Counted from the first letter of the stretch, positions 1 through 12,507 are shown. The stretch: 64,000 nt of DNA from Posidonia oceanica (GCA_037176725.1 JAZBRS010000013.1:13411001-13475000); one strand, 5' to 3'. Program-made: numbers and translations. The notes: a model not told the origin generated them from the letters alone.

Positions 1-1059
1 AGCAGCATGCTCCAATCCCTCGTGCAAGCAACCACTCTACCTCCCTGGTAGGCTAGATGCAACTCCAGTCACTCGTGAGGGGGAAAGAAATATAATCTAA
101 GAGCGTCAAAAGCGGTAGTCGGTCCTCGAGGATTTAAGACGGACGCTATGAAGCTACATCCGACGTTTTTGCTACCCACATGCAACCAAAGGCTATACAC
201 TGCAAAGCTGAGGCCTCATCCTGAACTAAGAGTGAGAATGAGAACCACCAACCACAACTCGACATGGCAATGCTCAAGGATTGAGAATCTCCTGAGTCAG
301 GAAGTGCAGAAGCATCCTCTCGCCAAAAAGTTGCTTTGAATCCGAAGCAACAAAAAACATAATAAGCATAATAATCTATCCTTCCCTTCCCCCTGTTTTC
401 GAAAATCGGAGTCAAGGACGAGAACTCTTTTTAAGCCATTGCTCAGAGGATCCATGCTTTCTAAAGTTTCTGGCCACCCACCTGCATGGGTGGTTTGTGA
501 TGACTGGCATGTTCAAACGTTTGCCACTTTGTGGCATAGCATTGCTTGCCCGCTCTAAGACCATTGCACACCCACCACGATGGGTCCTGACATTCTCTTT
601 TGCATCTATCCTCCTGCATTTTCCCCACCAGCATTGCACACCTCGCACGGTGGGTCCTCGCATCTTCCCTTGCACTCCTTGCATTCATCCTCCCTGCATG
701 CGGGCTAGCAGCCCTAACTACTCGATTGACGCTCGTCAAAATGTCTGCATCGGGCTAGTACCCCTAACTACTCGGTTGGCAAGCACGTTAGTTTTGTCTC
801 CATTCTCTACATTTCGATGCCAAGGGCGCTTCAGCTGTCCCCTAGTATCCTCTTCCTGATACCAAGTGCATCTTTTCTGCGGCCCTGTGGTATCACTCCC
901 CCATTTACTTTTGGGCTGACATCCCTAAATGTCACGGGATTGTTTGCGGACCTCTGTCATACCAACTGGTTTGGTATTCCCGTTATCTTTTGCGGCTGAT
1001 AAGTTCGAAACTTATCACTCCCCCCCTTTCTGGTCAGTAAGTCTGAACTTATCAGCTAG

Positions 1060-2684
1060 TCCTTTTCTTTCGCATGACTCTACCGGAGTCCCGCCTGCTT
1101 ACTACCTCAGGCGAGGACAAGACTTTTTTCTTTCACGCGACTCTGCTGGAGTCCTGCCAGCTTGCTTCCTCGAGTGAGGACAAGCCTTTTTTCTTTCGTG
1201 TGACTCTATCGGAGTCCTGCCTGCTTGCTTCCTCGAGTGAGGACAAGTCTTTTCCTTTCGCGTGACTCTGCTGGAGTCCCGTCTGCTTGCTTCCTCGTGC
1301 AAGGACAAGCCTTTTTCTTTCGTGTGACTCTACCGGAGTCCTACCTGCTTGCTTCCTTGGGCGAGGACAAGCCTTTTCCTTTCGCGTGACTTTGTCGGAG
1401 TTCCGACTGCTTGCTTCCTCGGGCGAGGACAAGCCTTTTTCTTTCGCGTGACTCTACCGGAGTCCTGCCTACTTGCTTCCTCGGGCGAGGACAAGCCTTT
1501 TTCGTTCGCGTGACTCTACCAGAGTCCCGCCTGCTTGCTTCCTCCTGTAAGGACAAGCCTTTTTTCTTTCATGTGACTCTGCTGGAGTCCCACCTGCTTG
1601 CTTCCTCGGGCGAGGACAAGCCTTTTCCTTTCGCGTGACTCTGTCGGAGTCCCGCCTGCTTGCTTCCTCGGGCAAGAACAAGCCTTTTTCTTTCACGTGA
1701 CCCTGTCGGAGTCCCTCCTGCTTGCTTCCTCAGGCGAGGACAAGCCTTTTTCTTTCGCGTGACTCTGCTGGAGTCCTGCCTACTTGCTTCCTCGGGTGAG
1801 GATAAGCCTTTCCTTTCTCGTGACTCTGCCGGAGTCCCGCCTGCTTGCTTCCTCAGGCGAGGACAAGCCTTTTCCTTTGCGTGACTCTGCCGAAGTCCCG
1901 CCTGCTTGCTTCCTCGAGCGAGGACAAGCTTTTTTCTTTCGCGTGACTCTACCAGAGTCCCGCCTGCTTGCTTCCTTGGGCGAGGACAAGCCTTTTTCTT
2001 TCGCGTGACTCTGCCGGAGTCCCACCTGCTTGCTTCCTCGGGCAAGGACAAGCCTTTTTCTTTCGCGTGACTCTGCCGAAGTCCCGCCTGCTTGCTTCCT
2101 CGGGCGGGGACAAGCCTTTTTCTTTCGCGTGACTCTGCTGGAGTCCCGCTTGCTTGCTTCCTCGGGCGAGGACAAGCCTTTTCCTTTCGCGTGACTCTGC
2201 TGGAGTCCTGCCTGCTTGCTTCCTCGGGCGAGGACAAGCCTTTTTCTTTCGCGTGACTCTGCCGGAGTCCCGCCTGCTTGCTTCCTTGGGCGAGGACAAG
2301 CCTTTTTTCTTTCGCGTGACTCTGCCGGAGTCCCGCCTGCTTGCTTCCTCAGGCGAGGACAAGCCTTTTTCTTTCGCGTGACTCTGCTGGAGTCCTGCCT
2401 GCTTGCTTCCTCGGGCGAGGACAAGCCTTTTTCTTTCACATGACTCTGCCAGAGTCCCGTATGCTTGCTTCCTCGGATGAGGACAAGCCTTTTTCTTTTG
2501 CGTGACTCTGTCGGAGTCCCGCCTCCTTGCTTCCTCGGGCGAGGACAAGCCCTTTTCTTCCACGTGACTCTGCCGGAGTCCCGCCTGCTTGCTTCCTTGG
2601 GCGAGGACAAGCCTTTTTCTTTCGCGTGACTCTGTCGGAGTCCCGCCTGCTTGCTTCCTCGAGCGAGGACAAGCTATCCTTCTT
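1060..2684. repeat. 62-bp tandem repeat array (about 26 units)
   Basis: Units of 62 bp run almost without interruption. Each holds two short inverted repeats: GACTC-TGCCG-GAGTC, and a stem CTTG-N16-CAAG that contains CCTCG/CGAGG. Because 62 is not a multiple of 3 and stops are rare on the minus strand, long open frames appear in all minus frames. These are by-products of the array. The array lies upstream of the 3' LTR of element C, the place where element B carries its 86-bp array and family A its 47-bp array. Confidence 0.93.
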
Positions 2685-2698
2685 CTTTTTTGGGCTGG

Positions 2699-5318
2699 TG
2701 TAATAACCCTGAAAATCGATACGTCCATGCACGATGCCAAAGCTAGTGTGCACCGACCGAAATTAGGTCACTATTAGCGGATGGATTCAAGGAAGGAAAC
2801 TCTAATCGAAAACATCAAAAAAAGAGAAAAAAACGAAGATAAGACAAAATCAGAGCCGCCACCGTGTCTATTAAATTGGGAGACGAGAAAAACCAGGGAA
2901 ATGCATGGAAACCATGCAGAAAGATGCAATGATATGCAATGCTATGACTCGTGCCTAGGATGAGGGCATAATGGTGATTACGGGCCATGAGAAAGGGCAA
3001 GGACTCCTGTTACGCACGGGGAAGGTATTAGGCACCCCCGATACGTCTGAGAATCGATCTTTCTAGGCTTATCGGTGGCATATGCAGGATTTCAGCAATT
3101 GCTTGCCTTTACTGTACGCCCGAGGGGCAAGAGATGCTATGCATGCCTAATATATGCTTAAATTTGCTTAATATGCTATGATGCATGATTGAAAGTAAAT
3201 GTGCAGACTATGTGCTCAGCGGCGCTGCTAAAGTTCTGAACAGGATGAGCCCTGGTTCGTAAGAACTCTAGGTAGTAAGCATCATCGCCCTAATGCAATG
3301 CAGGCGGAAAACAAAACAGCGATAAACCATGCGAGGCAAAGCGGTATGTGACATGGGTTTGTAAAAGATGCAAGCTTTGAAAATATGCTAGAAAATCTAA
3401 TCAAAATGAAAATGCGGCAAAACGATGGAAAACAAGCTCGGGAAACAGATCTGCAAGCAAACGAGTGAAAGAGACAAAACGCGATGCGGCAAACAAGGTG
3501 GCTCAACCACTGTCTGAACTGCAGACCAGGTCGCTGGCCTGAGCGGTGGCAGTGCACATCGCCGGTGAGATAGGCAAGGCACTTGGCGTCGGCCAGGGCA
3601 GCAACTAGGGCCAGTCGCCGGTGTGAGCGGTGTCTGAGCCTGTCACCTGGGACAATGGCGACAGAGGCCTTTACAGAGCTTCCAGACAGCGACTTTCATG
3701 GCCACAAACAAGCTAGCTAGATGATGCGAAATGGAAATCTAAATACATGATCGTACAGATGGCATGATGAGGAATACAAGCATGCAAATAGAATGCAAAA
3801 TGGACAAGTGGGTCGCGAGATACAGCGGCTTGAAGTTGGCCGGAGAGCTGTCTTGAGTTGCAATCGAGTTGCCAGTTGGACTGGCGACAGGCCTGCAACT
3901 CCAGCTGCTCAAACAACCAAGTTCCATGCCAGATCTAGGATCCACGACGATGCAAAAATATGATCTAAGCATGCAATCTTAAAGAGCAAACATACATGAT
4001 CACAAACATGCAAACAGAAATGAAAATGGAGCTATGGGTCGGCCGAAGCGGTGCCCAAAGTCTAGCCATCCGGCAGACAGAGGTGCAGGTTAGTTGCCGC
4101 TTCATGCGGTGCCTAACATGGTAGGCCTCCGGTGCCGGAGAAGATGGCCAAGAATGGCTACGCTACGCACGATAAAATCTAACTAATTAGCCTAAAAGCA
4201 TGCACGGAACAAAACGAAGCTAAGGGAGGTATCGCTCACCTACGGGGATGCACGGATGTGCCCCCCGACCTAGCTCGTCGGAGCTCACCGGCGTGGAGGT
4301 TGCTGCGGCAATGGAGGTAACAGCGGGCACTTGGGTTGATCGGGCTGCGTTCGTAGCGACCTTGCGGAGGTGTGCACGGAGTTTGGAGAAGTTTGGTGCC
4401 ACGGGGTGGCTCCTAGATATGTTGGTCGGCGGTGGCAAGGAAGAATGGCGAGCTCGGTTGCTGCGGTGGTCTGGGATGCAAAACAGGTGTTTGAGTGGCT
4501 TGGGATGATGCTGGAATGTGTAGGAAGGTTGCTGGATTGGCTAATTGCACTTTGGTTCGAGCGGCGAAGGAGAAGATGGAAAATTCTCGGCTGTGGAAAA
4601 TGGGTGTCGGCAATGTCGCTGCTCGTGTCGTTGAATGGGTTCGAATGGGTGTCCTCCACCTAATGGCTCTGGCAACTGGTGGTGGCAGAGGAAAGGCAGT
4701 GAGTGCTGTGAGAGGGTCTGGCAGTCGAAGAAGCAAATGGCTGGCCAGGCAAGGACGGCGAAGGTCGTCGGTGGCAGGGAGTTAGGCGGTGGTGGCAGTG
4801 AGGTGTTGTGTGTGCGGGTTGTCTGCCAGCGAGGAGGTGACGTCGTGCCAGGAAGTTAGTGGATCTTGGCACGTAGCACGTGGCTGGGAGTGAGGAGTAA
4901 GTGGCGAGGGGATGGGTGTGGCAGGAGATGGTGACTGGCGACGGTCGTGGCGGTGAGGCTTGAGTAGTGGGTTGAGTTGCAGAAATTCGCCACGACTCGC
5001 GGCAACAAACTTAGTCGCCACGTGAAGTTGCGACCAAGTTCAGTCGCCTGTGCATGCGGTGCCTGAACGTGCCACTCAGTAGGCTGGGCTACAAATGGGC
5101 TTGGGCTTGTGGAAGGCTTAGGTTGGCTTAAGGAAAAAGGAAATGAATTGTTTTGGGTTGGTTTTTGGGTTGGTTTTGAATAGGATTTGGAATAGGATTT
5201 AGTTTTAGGTCAGTTTGGGGGAAAAGGTTGGGTTTTGGGGAAAAGGTTGAATCCACAGTTTCTGAGCTCATTCCTCCAAGTTTGATCTGCCACCAGGTGT
5301 CAAAATGGGGTGTCTATA
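2699..5318 (-). mobile_element. Solo LTR of family B with target-site duplication GCTGG
   Basis: Read on the minus strand, this 2620-bp LTR begins TATAGACACCCCATTTTGAC (family start TGTAGACACC) and ends GGTTATTACA. It is flanked by GCTGG at 2694-2698 and 5319-5323. No internal sequence or polypurine tract adjoins it, so it is a solo LTR left by LTR-LTR recombination. It aligns along its length with 17124-19829, for example the 'ccctgaaaatcg...acgtccatgca' end, the 'aggactcctgttacg' block and the Gly/Cys-codon-like GC-rich block around 4250-4900. It contains short nested GC palindromes such as the one around 3860-3905. No coding capacity is credited to the overlapping open frames. Confidence 0.9.
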
Positions 5319-5559
5319 GCTGGTAGCCCTAACTGCTCGGTTGACACCTGTCATACTGTCCAACCTTCCTTTCGGTGCCAGGAGCGCTTTTTTTTGCTGC
5401 CCCCTAGTATCATCTCCCTGATACCAGGAGTATCTTTCCCGCTGCCCTCGGTGTCTTCCTCGGGTTGGTAGCCCATATTACCCAGATGACATCCATTATA
5501 TTGTCTGGCATTGCGGGCGGCAAGCGCGTTAGTCTTGTCTGGTGCCCCTTTTTGTGCAA

Positions 5560-5940
5560 GTTTGGATTAGCCGCCAACTTGTCGCATTGCAACCTTTTTA
5601 GCATTTCTTTGCATATCATAGCATCACATTGCACCGCACCACATCAACACGCATTACACCGGTGTCGCTTAGAGCTGTACACAGCTCAGCGTGCAGCATC
5701 AACATCCCATGCTAGAGTTGCCTTGAGCCTCAACGCACAACATTGTATTAACCATAACATCCGCACACACGCATGCTTCACCCGTGTCTTCCCAGCGGAG
5801 TTCAGCATGATGAGCATTAGTGCAGGTTTCGCATCAGCATCAACATCGCATCATGCATCAGCATTTGCATCTACATTCGCATTCGCATCGCGGCAACGAG
5901 TCATGACTTTTGGTGTATTCGCCGAATAAGTGACTCACGC
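5560..5940. repeat. GCAT-rich low-complexity stretch
   Basis: Irregular repeats of GCATCA/GCATTT/GCATCG with period near 6. The reverse-complement equivalent (TGATGC/AATGCA) sits at 19970-20100, at the same distance from the polypurine tract of element B. It therefore belongs to the shared B/C element architecture. The 154-codon open frame over it is low complexity and not credited. Confidence 0.7.
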
Positions 5941-6020
5941 CAACAACAACTGTGCTCCTGCTGGTTCGGGCGGGGTGTCTCGTCAACCTTGAGTAGCGAC
6001 CTTGGTTCCCTTGACCTCGC

Positions 6021-6035
6021 TCAGGGAGGGGCATC
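6021..6035 (+). other. Polypurine tract of element C
   Basis: TCAGGGAGGGGCATC lies directly before the LTR start TGTAGACACCCC. Element B has the same tract in reverse orientation at 19830-19844, next to its 3' LTR. Such a tract primes plus-strand DNA synthesis in LTR retrotransposons. Confidence 0.8.
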
Positions 6036-6302
6036 TGTAGACACCCCGTTTTGGCAACTGGTCGTTGGTGGATCTCTATGGAGGCTTGCTCGGATCGTGG
6101 CTTGGCAGACCCAACCTAAACCCTAACTCGACCTAAACCCTAACCCAGACCTCAACCTCCAACTTGACCTAAAGCCTAAACCTAAATCTCACCTAAATCC
6201 CACCCAAACACCACCTAAGCATACCTAATCCTAAGCCTAAGCCTTAACTTAAGCCAACTTCTAAGAAAATTCCTGAAATACCCTTAAAACACCTTTGGGA
6301 CA

Positions 6303-6390
6303 TTAGACGCTGCCTGTGCCAGCGTCCTACGTTGGACGCTACCTGTGCCAGCGTCTTATGTTAGATGCAGCTCAGGTAAGCGTCCAATGC
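6303..6390. promoter_or_regulatory. Hairpin cassettes (triple) in LTR C
   Basis: Three consecutive half-palindromes of the GTT-N3-CGC ... GCG-N3-AAC/TAC type: TTAGACGC...GCGTCCTAC, GTTGGACGC...GCGTCTTATG, TTAGATGC...GCGTCCAA. They belong to the dispersed cassette family described in the findings. The regulatory role is inferred from position only. Confidence 0.5.
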
Positions 6391-7529
6391 ACCGACTGCA
6401 GCAGTGCCTTTGGCTCAAGCTCCACCGCGCCCAGGGCCGTCCTCCGTGAGCTCCACCGCTCCCTGCAGACTGCCCCACCACCTGGTTTGCCTCAGGAACC
6501 GGTCCCTCTCCCCGTAACCGGCCGTACAGCCACCACCGACCTCCCACTTACTCGCCGTCCTCTCCACCACTTACTCCACTTACTTGCCGTCACCTCTGGA
6601 GGACTTTTGCGACTGCTTGCCACCTGCACCACTTTCTTTCTGTCCCCTCCAACTTGATGATGACTGCCTGCCACCGTCCTTCTTGCACAGACCTCATGAA
6701 CAAAACAGTGAACCCATTTCCTTCCACCAACACAACACCCATTTGCGGAGAGAACACCAGAGCTCCCGCGATTCCCCAACCTTCCCAAGTGATCCAGTGA
6801 GCTCCCCCTATGCGAGAGAAACCTCCTCGTGCGTTTCCCTAGCCTTTCGACCACTCATCCGAACTCGCCGTCCATCGTCGTCTGTCAACTCCGGCCGGTT
6901 GCACACACAAACGCTGGGTTGCACACAGGTAGTTTTCTCTTACCCGTAGCTTAGGCATGCTTGGCGTAGTAGAGTGGATCATTTTCTACACTTACTTCAC
7001 ACTGTATGCTCCTTTTTTGCTTGCTCGCTGGAGTCCGACGATGGGTTCGCCGCCTGCACGAGGCCATCGGCTTGTGAGTGCGTGGCAACCCCTGTCTTGG
7101 ACCCCACGACTTGCTTGAGGTCTCAGGAAGCTTCCCCACCCTCTTCCTCCTCCGTTCGACTCGTTAGGCCCTGTTCTTGAGCTCCCGACCGTCCTAACGG
7201 CCGGTGACGCGAGCGACCGTTGACGATCATCGGTGGAGGTGGGGGAAGGGACGCAGGCCGATTCCTCTCTCCCTCACTGAGCTCCTCACTCCTCCCTCAT
7301 CCTCGTGAAGTCTCACAGTCGAGCTTCATGGCTCTCCGGCCTCCTAGATGGCCAGAAATGCCATGAACGCCGGCGACGAGAGGGAGGAGATGGGTGGAGC
7401 AATCCATGAACCCATTTCTTGCTTTAAATATATGATTGTGTTCGTTTTTACTTGCTCTTGCTTACTAGGTAGTTAATTTCCAGTTTTTAATCGATTTGGA
7501 TGCTGGATCACGCCTGGAAACACCCCGAC

Positions 7530-8600
7530 TTGTAAGACACAGGAACTGGTGTGTCTTACGTTAGACGCATCCATTTCCAGCGTCTTACGCCCTGCTTGTT
7601 CTTTTGATGTTTTTTATTTCCTTTTGTAAGTGGGATCAATGTTTTATGATATCTGAAGCTTGGTGTGTGTTCTTATCATGGATTCATGCATGTCTAGTTA
7701 AATTTCATGTTAATATCGCTTGGTTTTCATCCCTCTTTTCCAAAACTGCATCCCTGGGTGTAAGATGCAGGATATTGCGCGTCTTATGTAAGACGCGCCC
7801 TGTCCCAGCGTCTTACGCTTCAGTCCCCTTTTTACTTATTTTCTTCTGTAAATGTGTTTTGATTGGTCCTCTGTGGTTTAATATGTTGCATGTGTTCCCA
7901 TGAGCCTCTGATATCATGTTTTAGTATGCTAATGATTCTGTTTTGGGATTCTTCTCCTCTTTTTTCAAAATAGCCTTCCAAGGTGTTGGACGCTGAGGAT
8001 CCCAGCATCCTATGAAAGACGCAGGGGATTTCAGCGTCCTACACCCCAGAGTCTTATTTCCCAGTGTTGGCACTTAATGTCTTCTTGGAATGTTTGTTTG
8101 GGTTATGAATGCATGCCAGGTTGTGGTTTCCTTTCCAAGTGCTCTTTGATTTCCTTTGTTTTTCTCGATCCTTGCATGCATGCCAGTTTTCTTTTGCAGG
8201 ATCTGTGCTCTCTGTGTTGGACGTTGTGAACACCTATGTCTTATGTAAGACGTAGGATTTGTAGCGTTTAACGCCCTGCGTCTATAGCATCCAGATTTCA
8301 CGCTCGCTTCTCATTTCTACGCTTTGATTGTTGTTTCCTTGGTTATTTAGCTTGGCTTATTTATCCATAGCTTTCACGTGGCACTAAAATTCATTTTTTC
8401 CAAAATATGCATGTTTTCTGCAGATTCTTGCTCTCTGTGTTGGACGTAGAGTATTCCAGCGTCTTACATAAGACGCTGGGTACTCTAGCGTCCAACGCTT
8501 TAAAACTTACTGCACCTTGTTTTTTAGCACAGTTTTCAATTCGAATGTCGTTTCCTCCTTTGGTCGCTTCCCCGTGTATGTTCCAACATCCAAGCATGTG
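7530..8600. repeat. About 227-bp diverged tandem array, each unit with a double hairpin cassette
   Basis: Double cassettes start near 7530, 7757, 7983, 8215 and 8438, that is 223-232 bp apart. Each is built as GT(G/A)TTGGACG/TGTAAGAC...GCGTCTTAC followed at once by a second inverted pair ending GCGTCTTACGC or GCGTCCAACGC. The spacers are diverged copies of one another, sharing 'tttttccaaaat...gcatg...ttctgcag'-like text before each cassette. This is an internal expansion of the LTR. Confidence 0.75.
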
Positions 8601-9603
8601 GTTTGATACCGGCTTTCTAGTTTTATGCCTTTGTTTTGTTTCCCTAACTTGTTTATCATTTCATCGCGGCATTTTAACTTTAATTAGTCATTTTAGCATG
8701 GTTTTTACTAAGCCTAGAATGTTTTATGAATACATGTTGCATGCCAACTCCTTGCATTGCATGGTTTTCCTCCGACGTTTTGTTTCACGCTTGCATTGCA
8801 TCTAGGGTAATGATGCTTATTGTCTGGAGTTCTTATGAACCGAGGCATGCCCGGTTCAGAATACTGGTAGCACTGCTGAGCACATAGATTGCACGTTTAA
8901 TTTCCATCATGTATCTTGACATTTAACGAATTCATGGCATTTAGGCATTTGAAGCATGTTAAAGCATTCATCATGGCTTAGCATTATCGCCTACAGGCGT
9001 ACACTTAAAGGCAGGCACTGCCGACATTCCCGCATATGCGAGCGAAAAGCCTAGAAAGATCGATTCCAGGCGTATCGGGGGTGCCTAACACCTTCCCCAT
9101 GCGTAACAAGAGTCCTTACCCTTTCTCTTGGCCTGCAATGACCATTATGCCCTTATCCTACGCACGAGTCATATTTTTGCATAACATTGCACGCATTTGC
9201 ATGTTTTTATGCTTTCTTCGGTTTTCCTCGTCTTCCAATTTAATAGACTAGGTGGCGACTCCATTTTTGTCTTATCTTATGTTTTCCTTCACCGTTTCTC
9301 GGTGTTTTCGAGTCGAGTGTTCTCCCTTGGATTACACCGATGCCGTGGTCGATCGCTCTCGGGCCCTCGTCAGTCCGAAAGCCCGTGCGCGATCACAGCA
9401 AGTGCAGGATAAGTGTAGGTTTGGCTTGCTAGTGCATATAGGGAGGAGTCACTCTGCCACACATCAAGGGTTTTGGGTAAGTATGTCATTTAGTTTAATT
9501 CCCCATTTATGATTGTTGTTAATACTTATGTGCTTGGATTTAGCTTCGGTATTGATGAAAAAAAAAGAGGGGAAAAAGAAGTAGCTAGGTTCTGGGTGTT
9601 ACA

Positions 9604-10330
9604 CTAACATAGGCTAAGCACCCCTACACTCTAATAGATCCCAGAAATACCGCCTTGGTATCTTGAACCAGAGTTCATGTCGTGTCATCTCCGTCTTGAA
9701 GAAAAGTATTCTCTTGAGAATATAGCTTGCTGAAAGAACTGCTTCACCCTAGTAGCAGTTCGGCAGCCTGGCTGTTAGTAGCCTAGAATTGACCATCTTA
9801 GTCAAGGTCCTATTCTTCCTTTCTGCTACTCCATTTGACTGTAGACAGTATGGAGTTGTGGTTTCATTCTCGATTCCATGCTTTGTGTGGAATGCTGCGT
9901 ACTCATTGGATCGGTATTCCTCTCCACTCTCACTTCTCAGTCTTTTCAGGTTCTTTTCTATTTGCCTTTCTGCTAGAACCTTGAATCTATACACTTCTCA
10001 AATGTTTCATCTTTTGACTTCAGTGGATAAACTAAGGCATATCTAGAGTAGTCATTTATGAAGGTAAGGAAATACTTCATCCCGCCTCTACTAGTGAAGA
10101 TTCTGAAATCACATGTGTCAGAATGGACCAATTCTAGATTTTTTGTACTCCTAGAAACTCTCTTAAAGGACTTTCAAACGATCTTCGTTTGTGCACAAAT
10201 CTCACACTTTTCGTGTGTATTACCCCCACATTTTGGATTAAGCTAGAGATTGGACATCTTTCCAATTCTCTTGTAATGCGCATGCCCAAGTCTATGGTAC
10301 CATAACTCACTCAAGTAATCAACATAGGCC
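9604..10330 (-). pseudogene. Ty1/copia pre-integrase and integrase fragment
   Basis: The minus strand encodes a GAG-pre-integrase remnant near 10240-10310 (LWYHRLGH-like text) and a CEICAQ zinc motif near 10190. It then gives an integrase core start (HSDTCD and FINDYSRYAYV at 10035-10130) and the GVAERKNRTL motif with the catalytic Glu near 9830. Between 9604 and 9748 the frame continues as LSASYILKRI...HELWFK. Several stops and frame changes interrupt it. RT and RNase H are missing because element C cuts the gene at 9604. This is a non-functional copia-type polyprotein. Confidence 0.85.
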
Positions 10331-10611
10331 TCTTGCCTTTGGCACCACAGTTTGGTCACTTATCCACCTTGGATTTGACCAAAGAAACAACATTAGCCAT
10401 AGCTACCTACTTGGGAATTACATCATGCTTTGTCCTCTGCTTTGCCTCATCCTCGATCCTGATGAATCGCAACAGATCGTCCATCTTGATTTCTATTTTC
10501 TTGCAATAAATATCAGTGGCAAAGTGGGTCCAACCCGCTGGTAGTTAATTCAAGATGCACCCAACCAGATACCTCTCTAGAAGCTTTTTCTCGTCTTCAG
10601 CTATCCTCTAA

Positions 10612-11040
10612 CTAATTTGCACTAAGTCCTTGACTTGCGGAAGCATGGGCTTGTCCTCCTTGAACTTGTAGTCCTTGAATTTTGACCATACTCATATCAT
10701 CCTTGTACTGCTTCTCTAAGGAGTCCCAGATCTCTTTTGCAGTCTTCGTCTTAGAGTAGGAATCCGCAATCCTCTTCTTGAGGTTGTGAAGGATCAGACC
10801 CTTGCACAGAGAATTGGCCTTCTCTACATACTTCCACATTAATCTCTCATATTTGTGTATACGAAGTAGAATCTCACCGATCAAACCAGTTCAATCTCTT
10901 TAGAACGTTTGAAAATATCTAGATTGCCTATTGGATTGCCCAATTTCGACTCCAATTGCATGATCTATCAGAAATTCATTTTGGACTGCTAGATCTCATC
11001 CAACAACATCTGCACATAACAGAACTGCATCTTGCAGTCA
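10612..11040 (-). pseudogene. Ty1/copia gag fragment
   Basis: The best open stretch is 10884-10612, about 90 residues, with IADSYSKTKTAKEIWDSLEK and the following YKDD. This is the UBN2/gag-polypeptide signature of copia Gag (the A-x-E-x-W-x-x-L-x-x-x-Y region). Upstream to about 11040 the minus strand still gives Gag-like but stop-interrupted text, including IMQLESKLGNPIGNL. It lies about 300 bp upstream of the pre-integrase region, so the zinc knuckle and protease are largely deleted. It belongs to the same element as the integrase at 9604-10330. Confidence 0.75.
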
Positions 11041-12507
11041 CATGCAGCATGTTCTTATCCTTCCTTGTTATGAATTAAGATTTAATTGTCTCAAATCTCT
11101 ATAATTCAACATATCTATATTATTATATATAATATATAATTTGAATTTAAATTCAAAATCCTTATAAGTCCCAGATCCACAAAATAGGAAAGATAATAGG
11201 ACATATACTACGTAACATATTATCTCTAATTTGATTTGGATCTCAATTCAAAAAAAAATCATGTGGTTCTCCCACAAAATAGGAAAGAAAAATATATCTA
11301 TGTGATCTTCATCTTGGAGCAAAAATCTACAATTCCCTTCTTGAGAATTATGATGTGATGTCTATGTCATGACATACAACTAGAAATGGGATTTCTCCCA
11401 CACACATGTTCTCATGCACAAACAACAATATGTATTTCCATATGTTGTAAATGAGTCCAACAAAATTCTCATGTTTAACAACATTCGACCCTAGCATCCT
11501 CATATTATTGCTATCCATAACCTAGTCAATTAGTGTAATAATGCAATAACGCTTTAAGATTGTTGCCGCAGGACATAATAATACGACTAATTATATTGGA
11601 GACACAAATAATACGTGAAACAGAATCTATGCAAAAATAAAATTTTCTTGTGAATATGGGGAGATCTTACTTGTGTATGATGAAAAACCTTCTTTAGAAG
11701 ACTCTCTTCGTGCTCCGCTGGAGTGTTATCAAACATCGATGCTTAAAGAGTTATTCGATTCCCATAGTGCAGCGAGTTCTAGCCAAACCGTTCCCAAGTA
11801 CCAGTAAGGAAGAGTCACGATGTGTGCACTCGCAACCGACTACAAAAGAACCACCACTGGAACACTTTCTTTTTACTTCTCATAGAGAAACAATAGAGCC
11901 AGAATTTGATCCTCTCGAAGTACACGATCAATCTCCTTCTCGTCCTCTGAGAAGCCATACAATCTCCTCTGTCTCGTCCTCCAAGAAGATGGAGATCTAT
12001 GTAGTTACCCACAAGAATACTCAAGCACAAAAATATCTATCTCTTTCTAATATGATAACTCATTATATATTGAGAGATTATCCCTCCTCCTTTTCAGGTA
12101 AGATAATGCAATTATCTCTCCTTCTTTTTAGACAACATAATGCAATTATTTCTCCTTCTTTTTAGGTAAGATACTGCAATTATATCTCCTTCAATTTAGG
12201 GAATATAAAATTCATGATTAGTATCTTGCAAAGGGAGCAACTATCGTATTTTTTATTTTTATTTTTGAATTATTTGGAGCGATTAACCAAAACACACAAC
12301 ACTTGTGCAATAGCTCATGCACACACAATCACAATAGAAAACACGACATTACGGGGAAGCACCCCTTTCTTTCTATCTCACTTATAGAATACCTTTCACA
12401 CAAGTTCAGGAAGTAAGGCACAACACACACTCACTCGTTGTTGTCCCTCTTCTACATCTACATGTGTTTATATACACAAGTGCACACACACCCACAATTA
12501 CAACACC
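11041..12507. other. AT-rich non-coding stretch, probable copia 5' leader/LTR remnant
   Basis: Lies upstream of the minus-strand copia gag and up to the hAT end. I could not find a convincing LTR pair or a tRNA-Met primer-binding site, so the boundaries are open. It contains three 34-bp tandem copies of an 'ataatgcaattat.tctccttctttttag' unit near 12101-12190. The 151-codon plus-strand open frame at 11710-12165 has no recognisable domain and is not credited. Confidence 0.4.

Larger units (their letters stand above)
1..6035 (+). mobile_element. Family C Tat-like retrotransposon, 3' internal region (partial)
   Basis: Non-coding 3' internal region of a plus-strand LTR retrotransposon whose gag-pol lies left of the window. 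The assignment rests on the polypurine tract and LTR start at 6021-6036. It also rests on similarity, in reverse orientation, to 19830-21660 of element B: both have the stretch with 'cctagtatc...ctgatacc', a tandem array, a GCAT-rich stretch and then the polypurine tract. Block 700-1000 is repeated in diverged form at 5319-5560 (same 'ccctaactNctcggttg' and 'cccctagtatc' phrases). Block 1-700 has irregular short repeats around 'gcattgcacacc...cggtgggtcct' and no recognisable gene. A family B solo LTR interrupts it at 2699-5318. Confidence 0.75.
6036..9603 (+). mobile_element. 3' LTR of element C (3.57 kb)
   Basis: Starts TGTAGACACCCCGTTTTGGC after a polypurine tract and ends GGTTCTGGGTGTTACA at 9603, where a copia integrase begins. 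It shares blocks with family B LTRs, such as the reverse of 'aggactcctgttacgc...ggaaggt.ttaggcacccc' at about 9070-9130 and the 'ggtggcgactcc' block at 9250. It is longer and diverged, so I treat it as a sister family. The next 5 bp, CTAAC, would be the target duplication; the partner lies outside the window. The LTR holds degenerate CCTAAACCCTAA runs (6115-6190) and an array of hairpin cassettes (6303-8497). The open frames in it are not credited as genes. Confidence 0.8.

Noticed and set aside
1102..2753. Long minus-strand open frames (222-276 codons) with a repeated Ser-Pro-Glu-Glu-Ala motif
   Set aside because: They follow the 62-bp array, appear in all three minus frames, and arise because the unit has almost no stops on that strand.
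4220..4872. Overlapping frames on both strands in LTR B
   Set aside because: GC-rich, all frames open by composition, no domain; the equivalent stretch in 17124-19829 is broken differently.
6115..6190. Telomere-like CCCTAAA runs
   Set aside because: Short and degenerate, inside an LTR that recurs elsewhere; not a telomere or a clear interstitial telomeric site.
11710..12165. 151-codon plus-strand frame
   Set aside because: No domain seen, AT-rich, ends in a 34-bp repeat; probably copia LTR or leader.
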